In this document: piece by piece, positions 1 to 5,896 of the stretch
How the letters are laid out: each line of letters starts with the position of its first letter
Position numbering within the stretch: the stretch's first letter is position 1
Assembly (NCBI GenBank): GCA_023432075.1
Contig: JAEYVD010000022.1
Location: 1-7,378 of the forward strand
Reading direction: 5' to 3'
Source of the DNA: Pseudomonadota bacterium
GTDB taxonomy: Bacteria; Pseudomonadota; Gammaproteobacteria; Burkholderiales; Burkholderiaceae_B
DNA length: 7,378 bases
Notes under the pieces: generated by a model
The model's input: the letters and a program-made list of their open reading frames with translations, nothing else
The model's database searches: none
Told to the model about the DNA's origin: nothing
Made by a program: the position numbers and the translations under genes

Positions 1-2060
1 GACAGCAGCGTGCCGTTCGGGACGATCACGTCGGCGCCGTCGAACGTCTTGATGCGGGTGGCGCGCATGCCGATATCCCTTACCTGGCCCGACGTGCCGC
101 CGATTTCCACGACATCGCCGGGCTGGATCGGCCGCTCGAACATCAAGATCAGGCCCGACACGAAGTTGTTCACCACGCCCTGCAGGCCAAAGCCGATGCC
201 CACGCCCAAGGCACCGAACACGATGGTGAGCTGGCTGGTCTGGAAACCCGCGGCCGAGAGCGCGATGCCCAATCCCAGCAGCAGCACCAGGTAGTACGAC
301 AGGGAGGCGATGCTATTGCCGACGCCGCGTGGCAGCGACATGCGGGTCAGGACCTCGTCGTGCAGGATGAGGCGCACCGCGCGCGCGGCCCAGAAGGCAA
401 TCACGACCGAGACTGCGAAGACCAGGATGTTGCCCAGGCTGATCGAGACTTCGCCGACTTCCAGCGTATAGGACAGCACCTGCGTCACGAAGGCGTAGGT
501 GGCGCGCAGGACGCGGAAGCGGTCCATGGTGTAGACCGCCCAGCCCACGACCGCGGCGGCGCTGACCAGCCGGATCAGCAGCAACACCAGCGGCGGCGCG
601 TGCTCGCGCGCCAGCCGGAAGCGCGAGATGCCCTGACGGGCCAGCAGAAGCTGCAGCAGGGTGATGATGACGGTGACGCCCGCATACAGCACCAGCCCGA
701 AGTAACCGCTGCCGATGATGCCGCTGGTCAGCATTTCGGACAGCGAGACGTTGCCGATAAGATTGGCGCCCAGCGATACGCACAGCAGGGCCGCCGCGCT
801 CCAGGCCACGCCGCGCAGGGCGCGCACCAGCCGCTCTGAGCCGGGCGGATAGGTCTGGCGCCGTCCGCGTGCCAGGAGCCACAGAATTGCCGTCAGGGCC
901 GCCACCGCCGCCGCCACGGTCGACAGACGGTAGAAGAGGGTGTTGGCGAGGAACAAAAATCCCAGCCGCTCGGCTAGGAAGAGCGCGGTGATGACGCGCG
1001 GCCAGTGGTCCAGATGCCGGCGGCTGCTGGGCGGAAGCAGGCGCAGCACGGGCGCCGCCGCCAGCACCAGGGCGATCTGCTGCACCATCAACGGCGCGTC
1101 CGGCTCCAGGGCCAGCACACCCATCATCGACAGCAGGACCCACGTGGAGATGGGTCGCCCGAGCACACCGGCGGCGGTTTCGCTCATGACGCCGGTGCGG
1201 ATGGCGTTGCGGCTCTTTCTGGCCAGCCAGATCAGCAGCGGCAGCAGCAGCAGTTGCAACGTGTGCAGCGCGCGCTGATTGCTGGCGCCGGCGGCGCCAT
1301 AGTCGCGCGCGAAACGGACTTCGATGTCCAGACCCTGGCGCAGAAGGGTCATGGTGTCCTGGTCGGATTTGCCGGACCAGTCCAACGCCCAGAGCGGCGG
1401 CGAGTCCACCCGCAATAGCCGCGCGTCGACGTAGCTGATCGCCTCCATCACCTGACGCTGGCCTGCCTTGATCTGTTCCTCGATCGCATTGGCCCGCTGT
1501 TCCAGTTCGACCTGGCGCGACAGCGGCACGGACAGCGCCTGGCTGGCCGCCAGCAATTGCGCGATCACCACGTCGACGCGGTCGGCCAATGCCGCCGGCA
1601 GCCCCGCCGCGCCCGGCGCATCCTTGATCGCCTGCCAGGCCGTGCGCCTACGCAGCAGCTCGGCCGCGTCGCTGGCGTACCAGGCGGTCGCCTGCCGCAT
1701 GTCGGCCCGCCAGCGCGCCAGCCGCCGCACGTCGAAAAGCCAGTGCCGCTCCAGGCTTTCCAGCCGCATGATGGGAAAGTTGCGCAGCTGGGCCGGCTGG
1801 AATTCGTAGAGCTTTTCGTCGGCGGATTTGGCGATGGCATCGAGCGGCGGCATCAGCGCGGTCACCGGATCCGCCGTCGCCGCGCGCTGCAACACGCCCT
1901 CGGCGTACCGCAAATCCGTGTCCGCCCGCAGCGGAATCTCGGCCATCTGGATCGCGGCAGGCGGCGCGGCGGGCGCGGGCGTTTCCGCCGCAAGCGCCAC
2001 GCGCGCCCATCCCAGGACCAGGCCAGACAGCCAGAAGAGGATTCGTGCGCGGGCGCGCAT
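1..2060 (-). CDS. MscS-family mechanosensitive channel with long periplasmic N-terminal region (DUF3772-like), C-terminus off the left edge
   Basis: The frame is open from an ATG at 2060 to the window edge, giving 686 codons with no stop. The start is firm: it is the first start codon after an in-frame TAA, and GGAG lies 7 nt upstream. Residues 1-24 form a signal peptide (Arg-rich start, LFWLSGLVLG core, cleavage near ALA-AE). A mostly helical soluble region follows to about residue 260, consistent with the periplasmic DUF3772 domain known from some large MscS proteins. About ten or eleven hydrophobic segments lie between about 265 and 640. The pore-lining helix is recognisable from its Gly/Ala-rich stretch and GLQGVVNNFVSG at 625-636, followed by FERPIQPGD, the entry to the beta domain. 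By family knowledge the protein is an inner-membrane channel that opens under membrane tension to release solutes in osmotic downshock. The end of the cytoplasmic vestibule is not in the window. Assignment to the family is secure; the DUF3772 label is from memory. Confidence 0.92.
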   Translation of the reverse strand, partial: MRARARILFWLSGLVLGWARVALAAETPAPAAPPAAIQMAEIPLRADTDLRYAEGVLQRAATADPVTALMPPLDAIAKSADEKLYEFQPAQLRNFPIMRLESLERHWLFDVRRLARWRADMRQATAWYASDAAELLRRRTAWQAIKDAPGAAGLPAALADRVDVVIAQLLAASQALSVPLSRQVELEQRANAIEEQIKAGQRQVMEAISYVDARLLRVDSPPLWALDWSGKSDQDTMTLLRQGLDIEVRFARDYGAAGASNQRALHTLQLLLLPLLIWLARKSRNAIRTGVMSETAAGVLGRPISTWVLLSMMGVLALEPDAPLMVQQIALVLAAAPVLRLLPPSSRRHLDHWPRVITALFLAERLGFLFLANTLFYRLSTVAAAVAALTAILWLLARGRRQTYPPGSERLVRALRGVAWSAAALLCVSLGANLIGNVSLSEMLTSGIIGSGYFGLVLYAGVTVIITLLQLLLARQGISRFRLAREHAPPLVLLLIRLVSAAAVVGWAVYTMDRFRVLRATYAFVTQVLSYTLEVGEVSISLGNILVFAVSVVIAFWAARAVRLILHDEVLTRMSLPRGVGNSIASLSYYLVLLLGLGIALSAAGFQTSQLTIVFGALGVGIGFGLQGVVNNFVSGLILMFERPIQPGDVVEIGGTSGQVRDIGMRATRIKTFDGADVIVPNGTLL

Positions 2061-2242
2061 GGTGCGACTCCGTGGTGGGGGACGGACGTGCGGTTACTTG
2101 GCATCGACTGCGAAACGGCGGCATGTCACGATATCGCGAAATGCGGCGGGCCAGAAGGGCTGTTGCGGGAAGGGTTGTTCGCAAGCGTGCGGAAGGCTCC
2201 AATTTGGAAACCGCCTCTGGCGCTGAGCGCCGTATATAGCAG

Positions 2243-2271
2243 TTGCAAAAAACTGGTTCATGGGTGATATT
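2243..2271 (+). promoter_or_regulatory. Predicted sigma-70 promoter of the winged-helix/nucleotidyltransferase module
   Basis: A TTGCAA -35 box (2243-2248) and a GATATT -10 box (2266-2271) are separated by 17 nt. Transcription would begin near 2278, inside the palindrome. The leader to the ATG at 2293 would then be only about 15 nt, with no Shine-Dalgarno sequence. This promoter argues against translation from the upstream in-frame ATG at 2260, which would not be transcribed. Prediction by eye only. Confidence 0.5.
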
Positions 2272-2294
2272 CGCTATTCGCGAATAGCGAATAT
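2267..2294. promoter_or_regulatory. Perfect 28-bp palindrome, probable autoregulatory operator
   Basis: The left half reads ATATTCGCTATTCG and the right half is its exact reverse complement, with the centre between 2280 and 2281. Each half contains ATTCGC twice, 7 nt apart, so the site has four half-site copies: two direct repeats in each arm. It covers most of the predicted -10 box and the expected transcription start, and it ends within the ATG at 2293. A bound dimer or dimer pair would block RNA polymerase. The winged-helix protein encoded immediately downstream is the obvious candidate ligand; that link is inferred from position. Confidence 0.75.
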
Positions 2295-2847
2295 GCTCAT
2301 GGACCTGAAGCCTCAAGACCTCCTGGTACTGCTCAAGGCTGCTGCCCACCCGCCGCAGCACTGGACCTACGCTGCGCTGGGTTCGGCGCTGCACATGAGC
2401 GCCTCGGAGGCTCACGCAAGCGTCAAGCGGGCTGTCGCGGCAGGGTTGGCGGTGGCGCCGGCACGCGGCAAATGGCGGCCGGTAAGAGCGAATATTCTGG
2501 AGTTTGTCGTCCACGGCGTGCGATATGTCTGGCCAGCGATACCGGGGCCGGTCAAGCGTGGCATTCCAACTGCTTTCGGCACCGAGCCGCTAGCCAGCCG
2601 CTTGAACGCCGCGCCGGGGGAGGCCCCCGTCTGGGCGCATCCCACGGGCGCCGCCAAGGGACCAACGCTTTCGCCGCTGTATCGCACGGCGCCGCAGGCC
2701 GCGCTTGCGGACCCGGCCTTGCACCGCATGCTGGCGTTGGTGGATGCCTTGCGCACAGGCAGAGCCCGTGAGCGCGACCTCGCTACCCAGCTTTTGGAGA
2801 CCGAACTGATGCACGCCGATGCAGGAGTCCTCGATGCGAATGGATGA
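2293..2847 (+). CDS. Small winged-helix DNA-binding protein, probable autorepressor / antitoxin-like partner
   Basis: This is a 184-residue protein from the ATG at 2293. In-frame ATGs at 2260 and 2299 are alternatives. 2260 is disfavoured because it lies upstream of the predicted transcription start and would force the palindrome to be coding; 2299 is almost equally likely. Residues about 5-62 look like a winged helix: helix LKPQDLLVLLKAAA, then WTYAALGSALHMSASEAHASV as helix-turn-helix, then a Lys/Arg recognition-helix end and a short wing (VAPARGKWRPV). The rest (EFVVHGVRYVWPAIPG, GIPTAFGTEPLAS, GPTLSPLYRTAPQAAL) has no motif I can name but looks like a conserved effector or partner-binding region ending in a charged helix. 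It has no signal peptide or membrane segment. Its 3' end overlaps the nucleotidyltransferase gene by 14 nt, which suggests coupled translation and a functional pair. By analogy to AbiEi-type antitoxins it may repress its own operon, but it is shorter than those and membership is not shown. Confidence 0.75.
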   Translation: MLMDLKPQDLLVLLKAAAHPPQHWTYAALGSALHMSASEAHASVKRAVAAGLAVAPARGKWRPVRANILEFVVHGVRYVWPAIPGPVKRGIPTAFGTEPLASRLNAAPGEAPVWAHPTGAAKGPTLSPLYRTAPQAALADPALHRMLALVDALRTGRARERDLATQLLETELMHADAGVLDANG

Positions 2848-3528
2848 CCCCAACTTGCCCTATTTACGCAGCATCGCCAGGGCGCTGGGTGAATTGCGGG
2901 AACAAGTTGTATTTGTCGGGGGCGCTGTGGCGGGCCTGCTGATCACGGACCCTTTGGCCGACCCCGTACGCGCGACGTGGACGCCGTGCTGGAGGCCAAT
3001 CGTGCCGCTTTTCATAGGTTCGAAGAAGCCGTTGCGGCGCGTGGGTTTGCGCGCGATGTCAGCAGTGATGTCATTTGCCGCTGGGTGCACAAAGAATCCG
3101 GCGTGCTTTTCGATCTCATGCCCGTTCAGCCGGAGATCTTAGGCTTTTCCAATCGATGGTATTCCTACGCCGTCGAGACGGCTGGCGACATGGAGCTGGA
3201 ATCTGGGGTGACGATCAAGCTGATTAGCGCCGCCGCGTTTGTCTCCACAAAATTGGAGGCGTTTGCTGGCCGGGGAGGTGGCGACTTCATGAACAGCCAC
3301 GACTTGGAAGATGTATTGAACATCGTGGACGGTCGAGAAGAATTGGCCGCAGAACTGGCCGATTCGCCTGCCGCGTTGCGCCAGGCCGTGGGGTCCGCCA
3401 TCGACAAACTCATCGAAAATCCCGATTTTGCGAATGTGCTTCCAGGCCTGCTTGCAGAGCCCGAGCGTGCCGACCTGATCATGGGACGGCTGAAAATGCT
3501 GAGGAGCTTAGATACCCGGGGGGCTTAG
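2834..3528 (+). pseudogene. Nucleotidyltransferase-fold protein gene (AbiEii/MNT-like), frame broken between catalytic motifs
   Basis: The start is the ATG at 2834: AGGAG (2823-2827) lies 6 nt upstream, and the ATG overlaps the end of the winged-helix gene. The first frame gives FVGGAVAGLL at residues 27-36, the GG motif of the pol-beta-type nucleotidyltransferase fold, then ITDPLADPVRAT, after which it turns into an unrelated sequence. The expected continuation, TRDVDAVLEANRAAFHRFEE, is encoded one base back (-1) from about 2968. That frame then runs to the stop at 3526-3528. It carries the DxD metal-binding pair (DVD, 2974-2982) and the third acidic residue in LFDLMP (Asp codon 3112-3114), then a helical C-terminal half. 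Read across both frames the gene would encode about 230 residues, normal for a minimal protein of this type. As written, neither frame alone has the full active site. It may be a pseudogene, a sequencing error, or decoded by -1 frameshifting. By family knowledge the intact protein would transfer nucleotides to an RNA or protein target; the target cannot be told from sequence. Confidence 0.75.
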
Positions 3529-3613
3529 TGTGGGGGGGCGACCGAGCGAGCAGTCTATTTGCTTGGCGCGGCGTGTGCTGCCTTTGGATTGCGAGCGACG
3601 CGTGGGTTAATGC
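3529..3613. other. Convergent intergenic gap between nucleotidyltransferase gene and yggL-like gene
   Basis: These 85 bases separate two genes that end towards each other. I see no convincing hairpin plus T-run for either strand. A G7 run at 3532-3538, and a G6 run at 3518-3523 just inside the upstream gene, are the only notable features; such runs are prone to indels and read errors. Confidence 0.5.
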
Positions 3614-3976
3614 CTATTCATAGCCGTAAAAGGCATCTCGGAATTCTCCCGCCTCGACTTCGGCGACTTCTGGGCGCTCCTTGAACCAGCGGATGACAGA
3701 TTGCCGCTGTGCTTCAGTTGGAGATCCCACCGAAGTGAGCACCATGCCATCGATCCTGCCTCGACCGACGTAACCGGCAAAGTAGAGATCGCAGCTTTCG
3801 ATCCACGCGATGAACGCATCGAGCAGCGCATCGCCATCATCGATGTCGCTAACGAGCGACCCGCGAACTTCGAAAAGACAGTCTTGGAATTCACCGACGT
3901 GCAACTTCTTGCGCTGGCGACGGTTGAGCCGGCGCAAGCGGCCATTTACCGGGGCAATCGATCGATATTTACGCAC
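3614..3976 (-). CDS. yggL: YggL-family (DUF469) 50S ribosome-associated protein
   Basis: This is a 120-residue protein from a GTG at 3976, chosen because GAGG sits 5 nt upstream and the family homology begins shortly after. The frame stays open upstream to an ATG at 4180, but that start lies inside the tRNA-Phe gene. The match to remembered E. coli YggL is clear in order and spacing: RLNRRQRKKLHVGEFQDCLFEV corresponds in shape to RLRKKMHIDEFQELGF, a central acidic linker (DIDDGDALLDAFIAWIE) follows, then LYFAGYVGRGRIDGMV and a C-terminal TEAQRQSVIRWFKERPEV helix. YggL proteins are small and cytoplasmic and associate with the large ribosomal subunit; their exact role is poorly known. The gene lies downstream of tRNA-Phe on the same strand with a 159-nt spacer, so read-through from the tRNA promoter is possible. 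I see no separate promoter. Its N-terminal extension of about 12 residues differs from E. coli. Confidence 0.82.
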   Translation of the reverse strand: MRKYRSIAPVNGRLRRLNRRQRKKLHVGEFQDCLFEVRGSLVSDIDDGDALLDAFIAWIESCDLYFAGYVGRGRIDGMVLTSVGSPTEAQRQSVIRWFKERPEVAEVEAGEFRDAFYGYE

Positions 3977-4135
3977 GGAGACCTCGCGGGCGTTGAAGAC
4001 GGGGAGATGCGATGGAATTTGTACGCCGCGGTGCACGACCGCGATGTCGGCGTGGCACTCTCGCCCGCTAGCTATCGGGCAAGCAGCAGCCCGAGCTGGG
4101 GACACGATCCCCGGCATGGCGAAGATCTGAATTTT
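3977..4135 (-). other. Spacer between tRNA-Phe and yggL-like gene with two inverted repeats
   Basis: Going downstream from the tRNA there is an 8-position hairpin at 4095-4115 (arms 4095-4102 and 4108-4115, 5-nt loop, one imperfect pair). An imperfect 18-nt palindrome follows at 4063-4080 (GCCCG and CGGGC arms around TAGCTA). Neither is followed by a T-run on the minus strand, so they are not classical intrinsic terminators. They could stabilise the 3' end of the tRNA precursor or help processing. Confidence 0.4.
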
Positions 4136-4211
4136 TGGTGGCCTGGGGCGGAATCGAACCACCGACACAAGGATTTTCAATCCTCTGCTCTACCGACTGA
4201 GCTACCAGGCC
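4136..4211 (-). tRNA. tRNA-Phe (anticodon GAA)
   Basis: The minus strand folds as a complete 76-nt tRNA. The acceptor arm GGCCTGG pairs with CCAGGCC, followed by discriminator A and an encoded CCA at 4136-4138. The D arm contains AGCTCAGTCGGTAGAGC, the anticodon loop reads TTGAAAA with anticodon GAA, and the T arm contains GGTTCGATTCC. It decodes UUU and UUC. The arms closely resemble E. coli tRNA-Phe. The gene is single rather than part of a cluster. Confidence 0.97.
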
Positions 4212-4224
4212 AACGAAGTCCGCA

Positions 4225-4254
4225 ACTATACACAATTTTTCTGACTTGTGCCAG
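4225..4254 (-). promoter_or_regulatory. Predicted promoter of tRNA-Phe
   Basis: On the minus strand CTGGCA (4249-4254) and TATAGT (4225-4230) are separated by 18 nt, and the -10 box lies 13 nt from the tRNA 5' end. The bases between the -10 box and the likely start are G/C-rich, as is common in stable-RNA promoters under stringent control. Prediction by eye. Confidence 0.5.
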
Positions 4255-4398
4255 CCGGGGCGGCGATGCGCCACTTTTTTCTGAATCGCGCGGATTTGCC
4301 GGATCGCGCGTCGCCGCCGACTGTTGGCTTCACGGCACGAAAAGGCGTCATCTGACGGCAATTGGGGGCGGAAGTGGCCTGGGGATAACCCGCAGGAG

Positions 4399-4404
4399 TA
4401 TAAT
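4399..4404 (+). promoter_or_regulatory. Possible -10 box for hemA
   Basis: This is an exact TATAAT in an otherwise G/C-rich region, 132 nt upstream of the hemA start. No TTGACA-like hexamer lies 15-19 nt upstream and there is no extended -10 TG, so if functional it may depend on an activator. Weak support. Confidence 0.3.
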
Positions 4405-4536
4405 CATCACCGGTTTTGTTGTTACAGCCGGATGCTTTCCCGCCTTTGACGCGAGACAAGCGGGCTGCGACACATTGTTCTTATAGTGGCAGTTCTTAAC
4501 GCTTAGCCGCGGGTGGCTTTCCGCCATCCCTCACAC

Positions 4537-5811
4537 ATGTCGGTAGCTGTCCTTGCCTTCGGTCTGAATCACACGTCCGCGCCGGTGTCGGTCCGCGAGC
4601 GCGTGTCCATGCCCGTCGATCTGGTCAAACCCGCCCTCGAAGGCTTGCGTTCGACATTCGGCGGCTCCGTCCGCGAAGCCGCCATCCTGTCCACCTGTAA
4701 TCGCACCGAGATCTACTGCGCGGCCGACGGCCACGTGGCGGATCAGTTGCCCGCCTGGCTGGCTGAACACAACCGCCTGGACGCCGGCACGCTGCGCCCG
4801 CACCTGTATCGCCATCATCAAGACGACGCCGTGCGTCACGCCTTCCGCGTGGCGAGCGGCCTGGATTCCATGGTGCTGGGCGAAACCCAGATCGTGGGCC
4901 AGATGAAGGACGCGGTGCGCGCCGCCGGCGAAGCCGGTGCCCTGGGCACCCTGCTGCATCAGATGTTCCAGCGCACCTTCTCGGTCGCCAAGGAAGTCCG
5001 ATCGCAAACCGCCATCGGCGCCGAGTCCGTGTCCATGGCCGCCGCCGCGGTGCGCCTGGCCGAGCGCGTGTTCGGCAATCTGGACCAGGCCCGCACGCTG
5101 TTTATCGGCGCGGGCGAAATGATCGAATTGTGCGCCACGCACTTTGCCGCGCAGCGTCCGCGCAGCATGGTGGTCGCCAACCGCACGGCCGAACGCGCCG
5201 AACTGCTGGCCAACCGCTTCTCGGCCAGCACGATGAAGCTGTCCGACCTGACCGAACGTCTCTCGGAATTCGACGTCATCGTTTCCTGTACGGCAAGCTC
5301 CCTGCCCATCCTCGGTCTGGGGATGGTGGAACGGGCCACGCGCCTGCGCCGTCACCGCCCGATGGTCATGATCGATCTGGCCGTGCCGCGCGACATCGAA
5401 CCCGAAGTCGGGCGCCTGGACGACGTCTATCTGTATTCGGTCGACGATCTGGGCCGGCTGGTTCAAACCGGCACCGACGCGCGCCGCGCCGCGGTGGTGC
5501 AGGCCGAGGCCATCATCGAAACCCGCGTCCAGGGCTTCATGCACTGGATGCAATCCCGCGAAGTGGTGCCCGTCATCCGCGACCTGCACCAGGCCGCCGA
5601 AGACGTCCGCGCCGCCGAACTGGAACGCGCCCGCCGCCTGCTCGCGCGGGGCGAATCGCCCGAAGCCGTGCTCGAGCAACTGGCGCACGGCCTGACGCAA
5701 AAGTACCTGCACGGCCCGCTCGCGGCCCTGAACCGCAGCGAAGGCGACGACCGCAAGCAACTGCTTGCCTGGATGCCGCGCCTCTTCCCCGGCCGCGACT
5801 CCCGCCGTTAG
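4537..5811 (+). CDS. hemA: Glutamyl-tRNA reductase
   Basis: This is a 424-residue cytoplasmic enzyme that reduces glutamyl-tRNA(Glu) with NADPH to glutamate-1-semialdehyde, the first committed step of heme and siroheme synthesis by the C5 pathway. The N-terminal catalytic domain starts with [15 protein letters not shown]. The nucleophilic cysteine is Cys54 in [10 protein letters not shown]. The [12 protein letters not shown] signature is at 108-119 and the NADPH-binding Gly motif GAGEM at 191-195, followed by [25 protein letters not shown] lies at 282-291, and the rest is the long spinal helix and C-terminal dimerisation helices. The length is typical. The ATG at 4537 is chosen because family homology begins [12 protein letters not shown]; an in-frame GTG at 4513 would add eight residues. 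Neither start has a good Shine-Dalgarno sequence. It is first in the hemA-prfA-prmC block, with a terminator directly after it. Confidence 0.97.
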   Translation: MSVAVLAFGLNHTSAPVSVRERVSMPVDLVKPALEGLRSTFGGSVREAAILSTCNRTEIYCAADGHVADQLPAWLAEHNRLDAGTLRPHLYRHHQDDAVRHAFRVASGLDSMVLGETQIVGQMKDAVRAAGEAGALGTLLHQMFQRTFSVAKEVRSQTAIGAESVSMAAAAVRLAERVFGNLDQARTLFIGAGEMIELCATHFAAQRPRSMVVANRTAERAELLANRFSASTMKLSDLTERLSEFDVIVSCTASSLPILGLGMVERATRLRRHRPMVMIDLAVPRDIEPEVGRLDDVYLYSVDDLGRLVQTGTDARRAAVVQAEAIIETRVQGFMHWMQSREVVPVIRDLHQAAEDVRAAELERARRLLARGESPEAVLEQLAHGLTQKYLHGPLAALNRSEGDDRKQLLAWMPRLFPGRDSRR

Positions 5812-5824
5812 CGGCTCTGCCCCA

Positions 5825-5845
5825 CGCCCCGCCTCATGGCGGGCG
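5825..5845 (+). promoter_or_regulatory. Alternative hairpin competing with the hemA terminator
   Basis: CGCCCCGCC (5825-5833) can pair with GGCGGGCG (5838-5845) around a TCAT loop, giving eight pairs with one bulged C. It uses the same 5839-5845 bases as the first terminator arm, so the two structures exclude each other. This is the geometry of an antiterminator, but a chance overlap in G/C-rich DNA is possible. Confidence 0.35.
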
Positions 5846-5870
5846 TTCGCTTTGTGGGCGCCCGCTTTTT
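5839..5870 (+). terminator. Rho-independent terminator between hemA and prfA
   Basis: GCGGGCG (5839-5845) pairs perfectly with CGCCCGC (5859-5865) across a 13-nt loop and is followed directly by TTTTT (5866-5870). It lies 27 nt after the hemA stop and 26 nt before prfA. It should reduce transcription into prfA, so prfA needs read-through or its own promoter; none is obvious in the short gap. Confidence 0.75.
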
Positions 5871-5896
5871 CTGTCTTCTCCTTGGGTCTTCCCCTC

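Larger units (their letters stand above)
4212..4536. other. Divergent intergenic region between tRNA-Phe and hemA (325 bases)
   Basis: The left end holds the tRNA-Phe promoter on the minus strand. On the plus strand a perfect TATAAT (4399-4404) has no good -35 box; it would give hemA a leader of about 125 nt. A second box, TATAGT (4482-4487), also lacks a -35 partner. A hairpin GGTGGC/GCCA-CC with one bulge ends 8 nt before the hemA ATG. I see no convincing small gene here. Confidence 0.45.

Noticed and set aside
313..1143. 276-codon open frame on the minus strand
   Set aside because: It is out of frame within the mechanosensitive channel gene, which is continuous and has clear membrane and pore motifs; the product is Ala/Gly/Arg-rich noise.
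2130..2141. ATATCGCGAAAT, loosely similar to the centre of the 28-bp palindrome
   Set aside because: It matches only part of one half-site, lacks the flanking repeats and is about 140 bp away; not enough for a second operator.
2219..2231. Short inverted repeat GGCGCT-G-AGCGCC upstream of the winged-helix promoter
   Set aside because: With a one-base centre it is short enough to be expected by chance in G/C-rich DNA, and it is unrelated in sequence to the 28-bp palindrome.
2260..2292. Upstream ATG extending the winged-helix protein by 11 residues
   Set aside because: It would make the perfect palindrome coding and lies before the predicted transcription start; no Shine-Dalgarno supports it. 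It remains possible if the promoter is further upstream.
1648..2514. 288-codon open frame on the minus strand running through the palindrome
   Set aside because: It overlaps the signal-peptide start of the channel gene in another frame and the winged-helix gene on the opposite strand; it has no domain-like sequence.
3977..4180. N-terminal extension of the yggL-like protein to an ATG inside tRNA-Phe
   Set aside because: The extension overlaps the tRNA, has no family similarity, and a GTG with a good Shine-Dalgarno at 3976 fits the family length.
3701..4486. 261-codon plus-strand open frame
   Set aside because: It runs antisense through the yggL-like gene and straight across the tRNA-Phe gene, so it cannot be a normal gene.
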